Shown piece by piece: positions 8,497 to 17,527 of a stretch of 61,994 nt of DNA; within the stretch, counting starts at the first letter, position 1, and each line of letters opens with the position of its first letter. The stretch covers positions 1 through 61,994 of the forward strand of contig JASEGS010000004.1 of assembly GCA_030017995.1 (NCBI GenBank), given 5' to 3'. The stretch is from Thermodesulfovibrionales bacterium. GTDB taxonomy: Bacteria > Nitrospirota > Thermodesulfovibrionia > Thermodesulfovibrionales > Dissulfurispiraceae. Under the pieces are notes generated by a model that saw nothing but the letters and a program-made list of their open reading frames with translations, did no database searches and was not told the origin of the DNA. The position numbers were made by a program, and so were the translations under genes.

Positions 8497-9333
8497 ATGA
8501 TAGTAGCGATTGACGGCTCAGAGTCTGGTTTTAATGCATTGAGGCAGTCATTCAAACTGGCTGCTGCTGAAAAAAGCTGGATCACGGTCGTATGTGTAGT
8601 TCCGTCATATGAGGGAGACCTCGATCTCGTTGGTGTCGGTAATATCATGGAGACCATGCACAAGCCATGCGAAGAAGCTCTTGCAAAGGCAAAAGAACTT
8701 GCAAGGACAGACGGCGCATTAATAAAGACCGTGTGCGAGGAAGGAGATCCGTACCAGAGGATAATTGACCTTGCCGAGGCAGAAAATGCAGAACTTATTA
8801 TAATGGGCAGACGCGGGTTAGCGCGCCTCGAACGGACGCTTATGGGAAGCGTTACTGCGCGTGTCATTGGTCACAGCCAGAGAGATATTCTTGTCGTTCC
8901 GAGGGACGGAGAGATCGGATGGAAGAAGATTCTTATTGCAACAGATGGCTCAAAGTACAGCAAGGCTGCTGTTGAGCGGGCAATAGACTTTGCAGAGGCA
9001 TACGGAGGGGAACTTAAAATCGTATCTATTGTTGATATGCCCGCTGAGTTTTATGCAGAGGCCCCGCAGGTGGTGGATGACCTGATCAATAAGGCAAAAG
9101 CCTATGTAGAGGATGCAAAGAAACTGGCTGAGTCCGCCGGAATAAAGGCAGAGACGCTCGTGAGAGAGGGAGAAAGCCACCGGATGATACTCGACATAGC
9201 CGAAGACCTGAGCATAAATGCCATCGTAATGGGCTCTCACGGAAGGACCGGGCTGAAAAGGCTTCTAATGGGAAGCGTTGTCGAAAAGGTCATAGGCTAT
9301 GCCCATTGTCCTGTGCTGATAGTAAAATCATAG
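8497..9333 (+). CDS. Tandem universal stress protein
   Basis: Two UspA domains in one chain, residues ~1-135 and ~143-278. Each carries the nucleotide-binding pattern G-2X-G-9X-G-S: MGRRGLARLERTLMGS, and MGSHGRTGLKRLLMGS. Start MIVAIDGSESG at 8497 has AGGTG 7 nt before it. The frame continues upstream to a TTG at 8479 giving RCKK before the Met, which resembles usual family N-termini, so a few residues may be missing at the junction with the truncated regulator. Likely a cytoplasmic ATP-binding stress protein. Confidence 0.88.
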   Translation: MIVAIDGSESGFNALRQSFKLAAAEKSWITVVCVVPSYEGDLDLVGVGNIMETMHKPCEEALAKAKELARTDGALIKTVCEEGDPYQRIIDLAEAENAELIIMGRRGLARLERTLMGSVTARVIGHSQRDILVVPRDGEIGWKKILIATDGSKYSKAAVERAIDFAEAYGGELKIVSIVDMPAEFYAEAPQVVDDLINKAKAYVEDAKKLAESAGIKAETLVREGESHRMILDIAEDLSINAIVMGSHGRTGLKRLLMGSVVEKVIGYAHCPVLIVKS

Positions 9334-9604
9334 AGTATCCTCGTCTGTAGCCAAAGCACATAAATGAAACTAAATAACAGGGATTAGCCATTCTGTCTGA
9401 TGGGCGACAGCATCTTATTGTTATCGCCGCCTGAGGCGACCAACATTCCTCCAGATTATTTTCTAACAATATTGTAGACTCATTACAAATTTGTCCCACA
9501 TTCGCACAACATCTTTTTGACAATTTCTTTATAAATCAACACCTCATAAACTGGCACAATTCTGGCTTTTAGTTAAAAGAAAGAATCGATTTGGAGGTGT
9601 TGAA
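9334..9604. promoter_or_regulatory. Upstream region of the nitrogen module
   Basis: A 270-bp non-coding region with a sigma-54 promoter near its end, a small inverted repeat (tcgcc..ggcga, ~9425-9440) and a 10-bp palindrome acaaatttgt at 9485-9494. No convincing NtrC enhancer site (TGCACC-N5-GGTGCA type) was found by eye. Confidence 0.5.
9552..9567 (+). promoter_or_regulatory. Sigma-54 promoter before porin-amtB1-glnK1
   Basis: TGGCACAATTCTGGCT has GG, exactly 10 nt, then GC (the -24/-12 rule). It lies ~38 bp before the porin start. Nitrogen-regulated transcription by an NtrC-type activator is expected. Confidence 0.8.
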
Positions 9605-10426
9605 ATGAAAGGATTAAGGATTTCGGCATTGGCAGTTGCTTTAGCGCTTAGTTTGTCAGTTGCCGGCGCTTATGCTGAGGACGAGGTAACCGGCAGCGCA
9701 TCGGTCGGCGCATTCAGCAAATACATATTCAGGGGATACGAGTTAAGCGCCAGAAGCTTTGTCGTTCAGCCCTCTATAAGCGTCTCCTACAAAGGATTTT
9801 CCGCATCTCTATGGAGCAACATTGACAGTAATGTCAACCCTACTCAGACCGTTACGAACGCGAACTATCTTTCAAGTCAGGGGAAAAAAGACCTTAACGA
9901 GACGGATTTGACGCTGAACTACACTTATGCCATAGACAAGCTGAGCCTTACAGGGGGCTATATCTATTACGGCACGGATTATACGGCTGAAACAGATGAG
10001 GTCTTCATTACCATAGCGTATGACACCCTATTGAAGCCTACTCTTTCGGTGTATAGGGACATAAACGAGTATGGAGGCACTTATTTCAACTTTTCGATAG
10101 CTCATTCAATGCCTTTATACAAGGAGATAACGCTCGACCTCGGAGCATCTGCGGGTTATTTTGCAGGAAGCAACAACTACTGGAAGACATATGAGGCATC
10201 AACAGGAGCGTACACTGGCAAAAAATATCAGACGTTTCATGACGGAATGGTGAAGGCAGGCCTTACAATACCTATTGCAAAGAATGTTTTGCTCCAGCCG
10301 ATAGCCCAGTACTGGTTCCCGCTTTCGGGCAAGGCTAAAAAGAGCATTAACGGCAATTCGTATAATCCGAATGGAAAGCTGGATGATACCTTTGTGACAG
10401 GTATAAATCTGACATTCAACTTTTAA
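9605..10426 (+). CDS. TorF-like putative outer-membrane porin
   Basis: A 273-residue protein with a signal peptide cleaved after AYA (residue ~24), then alternating aromatic beta strands ending in NLTFNF, a typical outer-membrane C-terminus. The opening GSASVGAFSKYIFRGYELSAR matches the TorF/putative porin family. GGAGGT lies 8 nt before the ATG. It heads the sigma-54-controlled amt/glnK transcript, suggesting it lets ammonium or another nitrogen compound cross the outer membrane. That role is inferred from position. Confidence 0.75.
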   Translation: MKGLRISALAVALALSLSVAGAYAEDEVTGSASVGAFSKYIFRGYELSARSFVVQPSISVSYKGFSASLWSNIDSNVNPTQTVTNANYLSSQGKKDLNETDLTLNYTYAIDKLSLTGGYIYYGTDYTAETDEVFITIAYDTLLKPTLSVYRDINEYGGTYFNFSIAHSMPLYKEITLDLGASAGYFAGSNNYWKTYEASTGAYTGKKYQTFHDGMVKAGLTIPIAKNVLLQPIAQYWFPLSGKAKKSINGNSYNPNGKLDDTFVTGINLTFNF

Positions 10427-10443
10427 AAACTATGGAGGTAAAC

Positions 10444-11670
10444 ATGGAACATTTAAAGATTGACACAGGGGATACCGCGTGGATGATCATTGCGACAGCG
10501 CTTGTCATGCTGATGACAATTCCGGGACTGGCGCTCTTTTACGGAGGGCTCTCAAAAAGAAAGGACACGCTTAATACCATCGCCATATCATTTGTAACAT
10601 TTTGCATCGTGAGTGTGCTCTGGGTAATTTACGGCTATACCTTTGCCTTTGGGAACGATATCTCTGGAATTATAGGAAGCCCCGCAAAGATTTTCCTTGC
10701 AGGTGTCGGTGTTAACAGCATTTCAGAGGCCGCAAAGACGATCCCTGAATACATATTCATAGTGTATCAGCTCACCTTTGCCGCAATAACGGTTTCGCTT
10801 GCAAGCGGCGCCTATATCGAGCGGATGAAGTTCTCTGCATGGCTATTTTTTTCCATACTCTGGATGACTTTTGCATATGTTCCAGTTGCGCACTGGGTAT
10901 GGGGAGGCGGGTTCCTCGCAAAACTCGGTGCGCTTGACTTCGCTGGCGGAACAGTAGTCCATATCAATGCAGGTATCGCAGCGCTTGTTGGAGCGCTCAT
11001 TCTCGGCAAAAGGCGCGAACCGAGTCTCATTCCTAATAATTTAACTATGGTCGTAACAGGCGCTGGTCTCCTCTGGTTTGGCTGGTTCGGATTCAATGCA
11101 GGCTCTGCCTTGGCAGCAAATGGACTTGCCGGAGCGGCATTTATCAACACAAATACAGCGACCGCCATTGCCGCTGTAGCATGGATGTTCACAGAGTGGA
11201 TACGCTCTAAAAAGCCTACTGTTTTGGGCCTCGCATCAGGCGCAGTCGCAGGTCTCGTTGCAATAACTCCGGCAGCCGGTTTTGTGAATATAACCGGTGC
11301 TCTAATCATAGGGATCGCGGCAGGCATTGTCTCGTTCATGTCGGTTGCGGTGCTTAAACCGAAGTTAGGGTATGACGATACACTCGACGCATTCGGAATA
11401 CATGGAGTAGCCGGAACACTCGGTGCGATCCTGACAGGAGTGTTCGCCGACCCCTCGATCAATGAGGCAGGCAAAGGGCTCCTTTACGGCAATCCGGGAC
11501 AGCTTTGGACCCAGATCATAGCTGTTGGGGTGACAATTGTTTATACTGCTGTTGTTACCGCTGTAATTTTCATGATAATAAAGGCATTTGTCGGACTCAG
11601 GGTTGATGTTGAAGAAGAGATAGAAGGGCTTGATGAGAGCCAGCACGGTGAAAGGGCGTATAACTTATGA
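10444..11670 (+). CDS. amtB: Ammonium transporter AmtB (copy 1)
   Basis: A 408-residue Amt channel with eleven expected membrane helices. Signatures: FYGGLSKRKDTLNT, VAHWVWGGGFLAKLGALDFAGG, the twin-His region (TVVHINAG; FGIHGVAGTLGA) and the cytoplasmic tail DVEEEIEGLDESQHGE that binds GlnK. The ATG at 10444 is the true start; the upstream ATG at 10432 overlaps the GGAGGT ribosome site. It lacks the cleaved signal peptide seen in copy 2. It is followed by an inverted-repeat element and then glnK1. Confidence 0.95.
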   Translation: MEHLKIDTGDTAWMIIATALVMLMTIPGLALFYGGLSKRKDTLNTIAISFVTFCIVSVLWVIYGYTFAFGNDISGIIGSPAKIFLAGVGVNSISEAAKTIPEYIFIVYQLTFAAITVSLASGAYIERMKFSAWLFFSILWMTFAYVPVAHWVWGGGFLAKLGALDFAGGTVVHINAGIAALVGALILGKRREPSLIPNNLTMVVTGAGLLWFGWFGFNAGSALAANGLAGAAFINTNTATAIAAVAWMFTEWIRSKKPTVLGLASGAVAGLVAITPAAGFVNITGALIIGIAAGIVSFMSVAVLKPKLGYDDTLDAFGIHGVAGTLGAILTGVFADPSINEAGKGLLYGNPGQLWTQIIAVGVTIVYTAVVTAVIFMIIKAFVGLRVDVEEEIEGLDESQHGERAYNL

Positions 11671-11681
11671 TCCATGGGTAG

Positions 11682-11812
11682 ACCTGATAAGGATAGCATT
11701 TTCGCTCATTCTCGACAGGCTTCCAGCCTGTCTCTGAGGTTTTCGCCTGCTTGGACATCCATGTCCTCGCTGATCGCCGAAAAAAACCGCTCAAAAGCTA
11801 TCCCTATCAGGT
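11682..11812. repeat. 131-bp inverted-repeat element between amtB1 and glnK1
   Basis: The outer arms acctgataaggatagc (11682-11697) and gctatccctatcaggt (11797-11812) pair at 15 of 16 positions. Two inner hairpins are gacaggct-tcc-agcctgtc (11714-11732) and ggacat-cc-atgtcc (11753-11766). TA dinucleotides flank both sides. It may be a MITE remnant or a structured RNA element in the amtB-glnK transcript. Confidence 0.65.
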
Positions 11813-11820
11813 TGTAATAA

Positions 11821-12180
<360 letters not shown>

Positions 12181-12256
12181 CCTACAAAGATGTAGTTGCA
12201 ACAAAAATGTAATCAATCTCTAAGTCCTTGTTTTGAAGGGATAAAAAACTTATTTT

Positions 12257-12294
12257 AAACATGGGGTCATACAAAATTGTATGACCCCATGTTT
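12257..12294 (+). terminator. Perfect 18-bp hairpin after glnK1
   Basis: Arms aaacatggggtcatacaa and ttgtatgaccccatgttt pair without mismatch around a 2-nt centre. It is followed by a loosely T-rich stretch. It probably ends the amtB1-glnK1 transcript; the unusually perfect arms also fit a short mobile palindrome. Confidence 0.6.
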
Positions 12295-12336
12295 CTATTT
12301 GTTCTGGATTCCCTTGGAAATCAAGGGCATATTTTC

Positions 12337-12352
12337 TGGCATGTTTCTGGCT
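12337..12352 (+). promoter_or_regulatory. Sigma-54 promoter before amtB2
   Basis: TGGCATGTTTCTGGCT has GG-N10-GC spacing. It leaves a leader of ~110 nt containing the 16-bp palindrome atccttaattaaggat (12433-12448) before amtB2. A short inverted repeat cccttg-gaaat-caaggg lies just upstream (12311-12327). Confidence 0.72.
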
Positions 12353-12475
12353 ATTAATTCAGTTTCATAAGCTGCGTCTGGGCTGTTAAAACTGCTCAAA
12401 TACTTTATCCGCTGCTTTTTTATTTTAGATAAATCCTTAATTAAGGATAAAACTTATATTAGCAAGAGGTTGGAT

Positions 12476-13774
12476 ATGAAAAAATTATCTTTAGTCTTTA
12501 CAATGGCTATGCTGGGATTTCCATTCTATGCATATGCAGAAACAGGCAGCAGCATAAATTCTGCTGACACTGCCTTTGTTCTTATGTCTGCGGCATTTGT
12601 AATGCTCATGACACCCGGTCTTGCCTTGTTTTACGGCGGAATGGTCAGGAGAAAAAATGTCCTCGGCACAATCATGCAGAGCTTTGTAGCTATTGCTGTG
12701 GTAAGCCTACAGTGGGTATTGTTCGGGTATAGCCTTTCATTTGGTCCTGATATGGGTGGTGTTATAGGCAGTCTTGATTGGCTTGGGCTGAATGGCGTGT
12801 CAGTTGAGCCTAATGCCAATTATGCTGCAACTATTCCTCATATAGCTTTCATGATATATCAGGCTATGTTTGCCGTAATAACGCCTGCGCTGATTACAGG
12901 GGCGTTTGCTGAAAGGATGAAGTTTTCAGCATTCTTGCTGTTCACCGTATTATGGTCAACTCTTGTTTATAACCCTGTCGCTCATTGGGTATGGGGTGAC
13001 GGAGGCTGGTTGAAAGGTTTGGGCGTACTGGATTTTGCAGGAGGCATTGTAGTACATATAACATCAGGAATATCCGCTCTCGCAGCCGCGTTGATAATTG
13101 GTAAGAGAAAGGGCTATATGCATGATGCTATGACCCCCCATGATCTTCCAATGACGGTCTTGGGCGCTGGGATCCTCTGGTTTGGTTGGTTTGGTTTTAA
13201 TGCTGGAAGCGCTCTTTCTTCAGGCGCATTGAGCGCCATGACATTTGTCGTTACACATATATCGGCTGTCTCTGCAACCATTATTTGGGTAATTATTGAA
13301 TGGCTTCACAGGGGAAAGCCTACTATGTTTGGCGCGGCCACAGGCTCTATCGCAGGACTTGCAACGATAACGCCGGCATCTGGATTTGTTGGTCCTATGT
13401 CAGCGCTTCTTATAGGGTTAGCTGCAGGTAGCATATGTTACATATCATTGAACATGAAGACCCGTCTTGGTTATGATGACTCCCTCGATGCCTTCGGGGT
13501 TCATGGAATTGGCGGCATACTCGGTTCTCTTGCGCTTGGCATTTTTGCTCAAAAGGCAATAAATCCTTCTGGCGCTGATGGCTGGTTCTTTGGAAATTTT
13601 AAACTTTTTTCTACACAACTTATAGGGGTAATAATCACTGTTGTCTATTCTTTTGTCGTTACCGTTGTAATCTTAAAAGTCCTTGACAAGATTGTCGGCT
13701 TAAGGGTTGACGAGGAATCGGAGGTTGAAGGGCTGGATATATCACAACATGGAGAAAGCGGTTATACGCATTGA
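12476..13774 (+). CDS. amtB: Ammonium transporter AmtB (copy 2, with signal peptide)
   Basis: A 432-residue Amt protein starting MKKLSLVF with a signal sequence ending near YAYAETG, as in E. coli-type AmtB. Signatures: FYGGMVRRKNVLGT, VAHWVWGDGGWLKGLGVLDFAGG, IVVHITSG, FGVHGIGGILGSL, and the tail DEESEVEGLDISQHGESGY. ATG 12476 is chosen over TTG 12470 because AGAGG is correctly spaced. It has its own sigma-54 promoter, followed by an amidotransferase, glnK2 and glnA. Confidence 0.95.
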   Translation: MKKLSLVFTMAMLGFPFYAYAETGSSINSADTAFVLMSAAFVMLMTPGLALFYGGMVRRKNVLGTIMQSFVAIAVVSLQWVLFGYSLSFGPDMGGVIGSLDWLGLNGVSVEPNANYAATIPHIAFMIYQAMFAVITPALITGAFAERMKFSAFLLFTVLWSTLVYNPVAHWVWGDGGWLKGLGVLDFAGGIVVHITSGISALAAALIIGKRKGYMHDAMTPHDLPMTVLGAGILWFGWFGFNAGSALSSGALSAMTFVVTHISAVSATIIWVIIEWLHRGKPTMFGAATGSIAGLATITPASGFVGPMSALLIGLAAGSICYISLNMKTRLGYDDSLDAFGVHGIGGILGSLALGIFAQKAINPSGADGWFFGNFKLFSTQLIGVIITVVYSFVVTVVILKVLDKIVGLRVDEESEVEGLDISQHGESGYTH

Positions 13775-13785
13775 TTGCCTCATTA

Positions 13786-13826
13786 GCAGGCATCTCCTGC
13801 CTACTTTTTAGGCATGAGATGCCTGC
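13786..13826 (+). terminator. Long hairpin after amtB2
   Basis: gcaggcatctc pairs with gagatgcctgc, extended inward by tgccta/taggca around a 5-nt loop, with one internal mismatch. No U-tract follows, so it may be a processing or partial-termination site rather than a strong terminator. Confidence 0.5.
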
Positions 13827-13864
13827 CCAAAATAAATAATCCTTGTTTTTCAATGATAGCAATT

Positions 13865-13880
13865 TGGCACAATATTTGAT
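13865..13880 (+). promoter_or_regulatory. Weak sigma-54-like site before the amidotransferase
   Basis: TGGCACAATATTTGAT has a good -24 half and correct spacing, but the -12 GC is GA. The palindrome tttgatt-t-aatcaaa (13875-13889) overlaps it and sits just before the ATG at 13897. Confidence 0.35.
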
Positions 13881-13896
13881 TTAATCAAATCAATTT

Positions 13897-14598
13897 ATGA
13901 CAGTTTTAATTTGCAAAAATATCGAATCAGAAGGGCCTGGAACGATAGAAGATTTCCTTATCTCAAAAGGGATTGCATACAAAATTATAGATCTCTCAAA
14001 AGGAGAGGATATTTCAGGGGCAGAAGTATATGATGGCCTCATTATGATGGGCGGGCCAATGAGTGTGAATGAGGATGATGTCTATCCTTATATTAAGAAA
14101 GAATATGAGCTTGTAAAAGATTTTATCAAGGAAGATAAAAAGATTTTAGGAATCTGTCTTGGCGCTCAGATAATGGCAAAGGCTCTCGGTGCGCAGGTGT
14201 ACAAAGGGGGCGAAAAGGAAATCGGCTGGTATGATATAGAACTTACAGAAGAAGGGATAAGAGACCCATTAATGCGCAAACTGGCATTTCATCCTCATGC
14301 AGGAGACCTGTGGAGGAAATTTAAGGTATTTCACTGGCATGGCGAGACTTATGATATTCCAGAGGGAGCTGTCAGACTTGCGAGTTCCTCACTTTATCCG
14401 AATCAGGCATTCAGACATGGCAATAAAGCATATGCTTTTCAGTTTCATATTGAGGTGACAAAGAATATGATTTATGACTGGCTGAAGAATGAGGATGTTG
14501 ATCTTGACAAACTGAAGACAGAGACAGAAAAGCTTTATGAAGTTTATAATGGAAGGGCGCAGAATTTTTATGAGGCATTTTTTAAAAAAAGTGAATGA
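13897..14598 (+). CDS. Class I glutamine amidotransferase
   Basis: A 233-residue stand-alone GATase domain (GuaA-like). The nucleophile elbow is GICLGAQIMAKALG (Cys near residue 90), with DGLIMMGGPMSVNED before it and the His-Glu pair in FQFHIEVTK. It hydrolyses glutamine; no synthase domain is attached, so the ammonia acceptor or gamma-glutamyl substrate is unknown. Its position between amtB2 and glnK2-glnA suggests a nitrogen-status role rather than GMP synthesis. No clear ribosome site precedes the ATG. Confidence 0.85.
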   Translation: MTVLICKNIESEGPGTIEDFLISKGIAYKIIDLSKGEDISGAEVYDGLIMMGGPMSVNEDDVYPYIKKEYELVKDFIKEDKKILGICLGAQIMAKALGAQVYKGGEKEIGWYDIELTEEGIRDPLMRKLAFHPHAGDLWRKFKVFHWHGETYDIPEGAVRLASSSLYPNQAFRHGNKAYAFQFHIEVTKNMIYDWLKNEDVDLDKLKTETEKLYEVYNGRAQNFYEAFFKKSE

Positions 14599-14616
14599 AT
14601 GGATGAGTAAATGGGT
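14593..14616. repeat. Octad-like tandem tract before glnK2
   Basis: Units gaatgaat, ggatgagt, aaatgggt (period 8), overlapping the end of the amidotransferase gene. The first ten bases also pair with ccattcattc at 14626-14635. Confidence 0.5.
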
Positions 14617-14656
14617 GAAATCTGCCCATTCATTCATTAACCGAAACAGGAGGTGA

Positions 14657-14998
<342 letters not shown>

Positions 14999-15002
14999 AG
15001 CA

Positions 15003-15077
15003 GTATATGAGTATATGGGTAAATGAGTGTATTTAGAGGCTTCATTCACCCTTTAACTCATTAACTCATCAACTAAA
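15003..15077. repeat. Period-8 tracts between glnK2 and glnA
   Basis: gtatatga, gtatatgg, gtaaatga, gtgtattt at 15003-15034, then taactcat, taactcat, caactaaa at 15054-15077. The second set is roughly the inverted complement of the first, so the leader of glnA could fold on itself. Confidence 0.65.
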
Positions 15078-15093
15078 TAAAGGAGGAAAAGGA

Positions 15094-16506
15094 ATGACAC
15101 CAAAGGATGTAATCAGGATGGCGGAGGAAAACAAGGCGGTGATGGCGAATTTCAAGTTCCTTGATTTTCCAGGAATCTGGCAGCACTTCGCAGTGCCTAT
15201 CGCAGAGATGAAGGAGGAGATTTTCGAGGAGGGGCTCGGTTTTGACGGCTCATCCATCAGGGGATGGCAGGCGATCCATACCTCAGACATGCTCATTATC
15301 CCTGACCCCACAACAGCATTTATGGACCCGTTTATGGAGTATCCAACCATAAGCCTTATATGTAATGTTGTTGACCCTATTACAAAAGAGTTTTACTCAA
15401 GAGACCCCCGCTATATCGCTCAGAAGGCAGAGGCATATCTCAAATCAACAGGCATTGGAGATACCGCATATTTCGGCCCGGAGGCTGAGTTCTTTATTTT
15501 TGACGGCATTCGCTTCGACCAGAATGCTCACAGCGGATATTATTTTATTGATTCTGTGGAAGGCATCTGGAATTCAGGCCGTGAAGAGAATCCTAACTTA
15601 GGCTATAAACCGAGACACAAGGAAGGATATTTCCCTGTGCCGCCCACAGACAGTCTGGTAAACATCAGGACAGAGATGGTCATGGAGATGCAGAAGGTCG
15701 GCATTTATGTGGAAAGGGAGCATCATGAGGTCGCCACAGCAGGACAGGCCGAGATCGATATGAGGTTCGACTCGCTTGTGAGGATGGCGGACAAGAACAT
15801 GCTCTTTAAATACATAATCAAGAATGTGGCAAGAAGGCATGGCAAGACCGTAACCTTTATGCCTAAGCCACTTTTCGGAGACAACGGCTCAGGCATGCAC
15901 TGCCACCAGTCCATTTGGAAGGGCGGAAAGCCGCTTTTCGCAGGAAACGGCTATGCAGGGATGAGCGAGCTTGCCATGTATTATATCGGTGGCATATTGA
16001 AACATGCCAAATCCCTCGCAGCGTTTACAAACCCGACAACCAACTCTTACAAGAGGCTTACACCGGGATTTGAGGCCCCTGTCAATCTTGCATACTCCGC
16101 AAGAAACCGCTCGGCTTCGATAAGAATCCCGACATATTCCGCGAGCCCCAAGGCAAAGAGGGTAGAGGTCAGATTCCCGGATCCTTCATGCAATACATAC
16201 CTCGCATTCACAGCAATGCTCATGGCTGGATTGGATGGAATCGAGAACAAGATACATCCGGGCGAGCCTCTTGATAAGGACATCTACGAACTCGGTCCCG
16301 AGGAGCTCGCATCTGTCCCGACAATGCCGGGAAGTCTTGATGAGGCGCTCAACCACCTCGAGGAAGACCATGAGTACCTTCTGAAGGGCAATGTCTTTAC
16401 AGAGGATGCTATCGAGACATGGATAAACTACAAGAGGACAAGGGAAGTCGACCAGCTTAGGCTGAGGCCGCATCCGTACGAGTTTTTCCTGTATTATGAT
16501 ATTTAA
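15094..16506 (+). CDS. glnA: Glutamine synthetase type I
   Basis: A 470-residue GSI. Signatures: [24 protein letters not shown], the [12 protein letters not shown]/metal segment, the [10 protein letters not shown] flap, NRSASIRIP, and [17 protein letters not shown]. The C-terminal [10 protein letters not shown] carries the Tyr expected for adenylylation in the GSI-beta type. AAGGAGG precedes the ATG. It makes glutamine from ammonium brought in by the Amt proteins and closes the cluster, followed by a bidirectional terminator. Confidence 0.97.
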   Translation: MTPKDVIRMAEENKAVMANFKFLDFPGIWQHFAVPIAEMKEEIFEEGLGFDGSSIRGWQAIHTSDMLIIPDPTTAFMDPFMEYPTISLICNVVDPITKEFYSRDPRYIAQKAEAYLKSTGIGDTAYFGPEAEFFIFDGIRFDQNAHSGYYFIDSVEGIWNSGREENPNLGYKPRHKEGYFPVPPTDSLVNIRTEMVMEMQKVGIYVEREHHEVATAGQAEIDMRFDSLVRMADKNMLFKYIIKNVARRHGKTVTFMPKPLFGDNGSGMHCHQSIWKGGKPLFAGNGYAGMSELAMYYIGGILKHAKSLAAFTNPTTNSYKRLTPGFEAPVNLAYSARNRSASIRIPTYSASPKAKRVEVRFPDPSCNTYLAFTAMLMAGLDGIENKIHPGEPLDKDIYELGPEELASVPTMPGSLDEALNHLEEDHEYLLKGNVFTEDAIETWINYKRTREVDQLRLRPHPYEFFLYYDI

Positions 16507-16531
16507 AACTGGATTGACTTTAGAGAGAAAA

Positions 16532-16562
16532 AAGAAGGGGACATGTTTCATGTCCCCTTCTT
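16532..16562. terminator. Bidirectional terminator between glnA and rfaE2
   Basis: aagaaggggacatg, loop ttt, catgtccccttctt: 14 perfect pairs with an A-rich 5' side and a T-rich 3' side. It overlaps the rfaE2 stop codon and serves both convergent genes. Confidence 0.85.
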
Positions 16563-17022
16563 AGTCTTTCAAGTTCTTTATCTTTTTAATTATGTCTGTT
16601 GTGGATATGCCTTCAATAAATGAAAGGCTGTGGATCTCTGGTACGATATCTGAGCCGACAATATCTTCCTTTTTCCAGTCCCCTCCTTTTACAAGGATAT
16701 CCGGTTTGATGTCTTTGATTAATTCATGAGGCGTGTCCTCACTGAATATTGCCACATAATCTACCATTTCAAGGGATGCCAGCACCTCTGCCCTTTGCAT
16801 CTCAGGAATTATTGGCCTGTGAGGCTTAAGTCTTTTAATGGAAGAATCAGAGTTTAACCCTATTACAAGGATATCTCCTAATTTCTTAGCCTCTTTTAAG
16901 TATCTGATATGTCCTATGTGAATGAGATCAAAGCAGCCGTTGGTGAAGACGATTTTCATGCCAGCAGCTTTGAGTCTGTCAATCTTCGCTTTTAATTCAT
17001 TCCAATCTAATATCTGTCCCAT
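16561..17022 (-). CDS. rfaE2: Heptose 1-phosphate adenylyltransferase (RfaE domain II)
   Basis: A 153-residue nucleotidyltransferase. FTNGCFDLIHIGHIRYL is the HIGH-type motif, followed by LNSDSSIKRLKPHRPI and KGGDW. It corresponds to the C-terminal half of HldE, a separate gene here, activating heptose for LPS core. It would need a separate heptose kinase encoded elsewhere. Confidence 0.88.
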   Translation of the reverse strand: MGQILDWNELKAKIDRLKAAGMKIVFTNGCFDLIHIGHIRYLKEAKKLGDILVIGLNSDSSIKRLKPHRPIIPEMQRAEVLASLEMVDYVAIFSEDTPHELIKDIKPDILVKGGDWKKEDIVGSDIVPEIHSLSFIEGISTTDIIKKIKNLKD

Positions 17023-17053
17023 AATCGTTATTAGAGCAGCAGCAAAAGAAAAA

Positions 17054-17527
17054 CTACTGCTCTGCTGCGCTGTTGCTCTGCTCTAATCTCTCCTTTGCCT
17101 TTTCCAGTATTTCTTTGTCGCGTTTATATGAGACCAGTTTTACAGCTTCATCAATAGGGAACCACTTTGCTTCATCAACTTCCGAGCAGTAATTTTCTGT
17201 GTTTCCACTTATGTGCCTCAATAAAAAATATGTAACTGTTTTCTTGCATCTGATGTTTTTTTCCTTAAGGTAAAACCAATATGACTTTTCGCCTATGGCA
17301 TCAATAATCTCTCCTTTTAATCCTGTTTCTTCTTCTATTTCCCTCGCGGCAGTTGTCTCAGGAGACTCGCCTCTGTCTATTATGCCCTTTGGGAGTGTCC
17401 ATACAGTTTTGTTTTTAGTCGCAATGAGCGCTACCTCGGGTTTGGCGTCTGTCTTTTTGAAGATAACCCCGCCTGATGAGCGGAGGTATTTTATTGAGGC
17501 AGGTTTTTTATGGAACGGGTTTTCCAT
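17054..17527 (-). CDS. NUDIX hydrolase
   Basis: A 157-residue protein with a complete Nudix box (GIIDRGESPETTAAREIEEE followed by TGL). MENPFHKK at 17527 is taken as the start; it overlaps the end of rseP by 20 bp. The last residues (LEQSNSAAEQ) come from a period-7 repeat tract, so the tail is probably recent and unstructured. Substrate unknown; similarity to MutT/Ap4A-type enzymes is plausible. Confidence 0.85.
   Translation of the reverse strand: MENPFHKKPASIKYLRSSGGVIFKKTDAKPEVALIATKNKTVWTLPKGIIDRGESPETTAAREIEEETGLKGEIIDAIGEKSYWFYLKEKNIRCKKTVTYFLLRHISGNTENYCSEVDEAKWFPIDEAVKLVSYKRDKEILEKAKERLEQSNSAAEQ
17055..17086. repeat. Heptad tract at the nudix 3' end
   Basis: On the coding strand: agagcag, agcaaca, gcgcagc, agagcag, then the stop. 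The same GAGCAG motif inverted at 17031-17045 lets the nudix-rfaE2 gap form a hairpin. Confidence 0.55.

Noticed and set aside
8304-8867. Minus-strand ORF of 187 codons crossing the regulator/uspA junction
   Set aside because: It lies over uspA in a shadow frame and carries no family motifs.
10812-11474. Long minus-strand ORF opposite amtB1 (220 codons)
   Set aside because: It is a shadow of the AmtB reading frame; composition is proline/alanine rich and no ribosome site exists.
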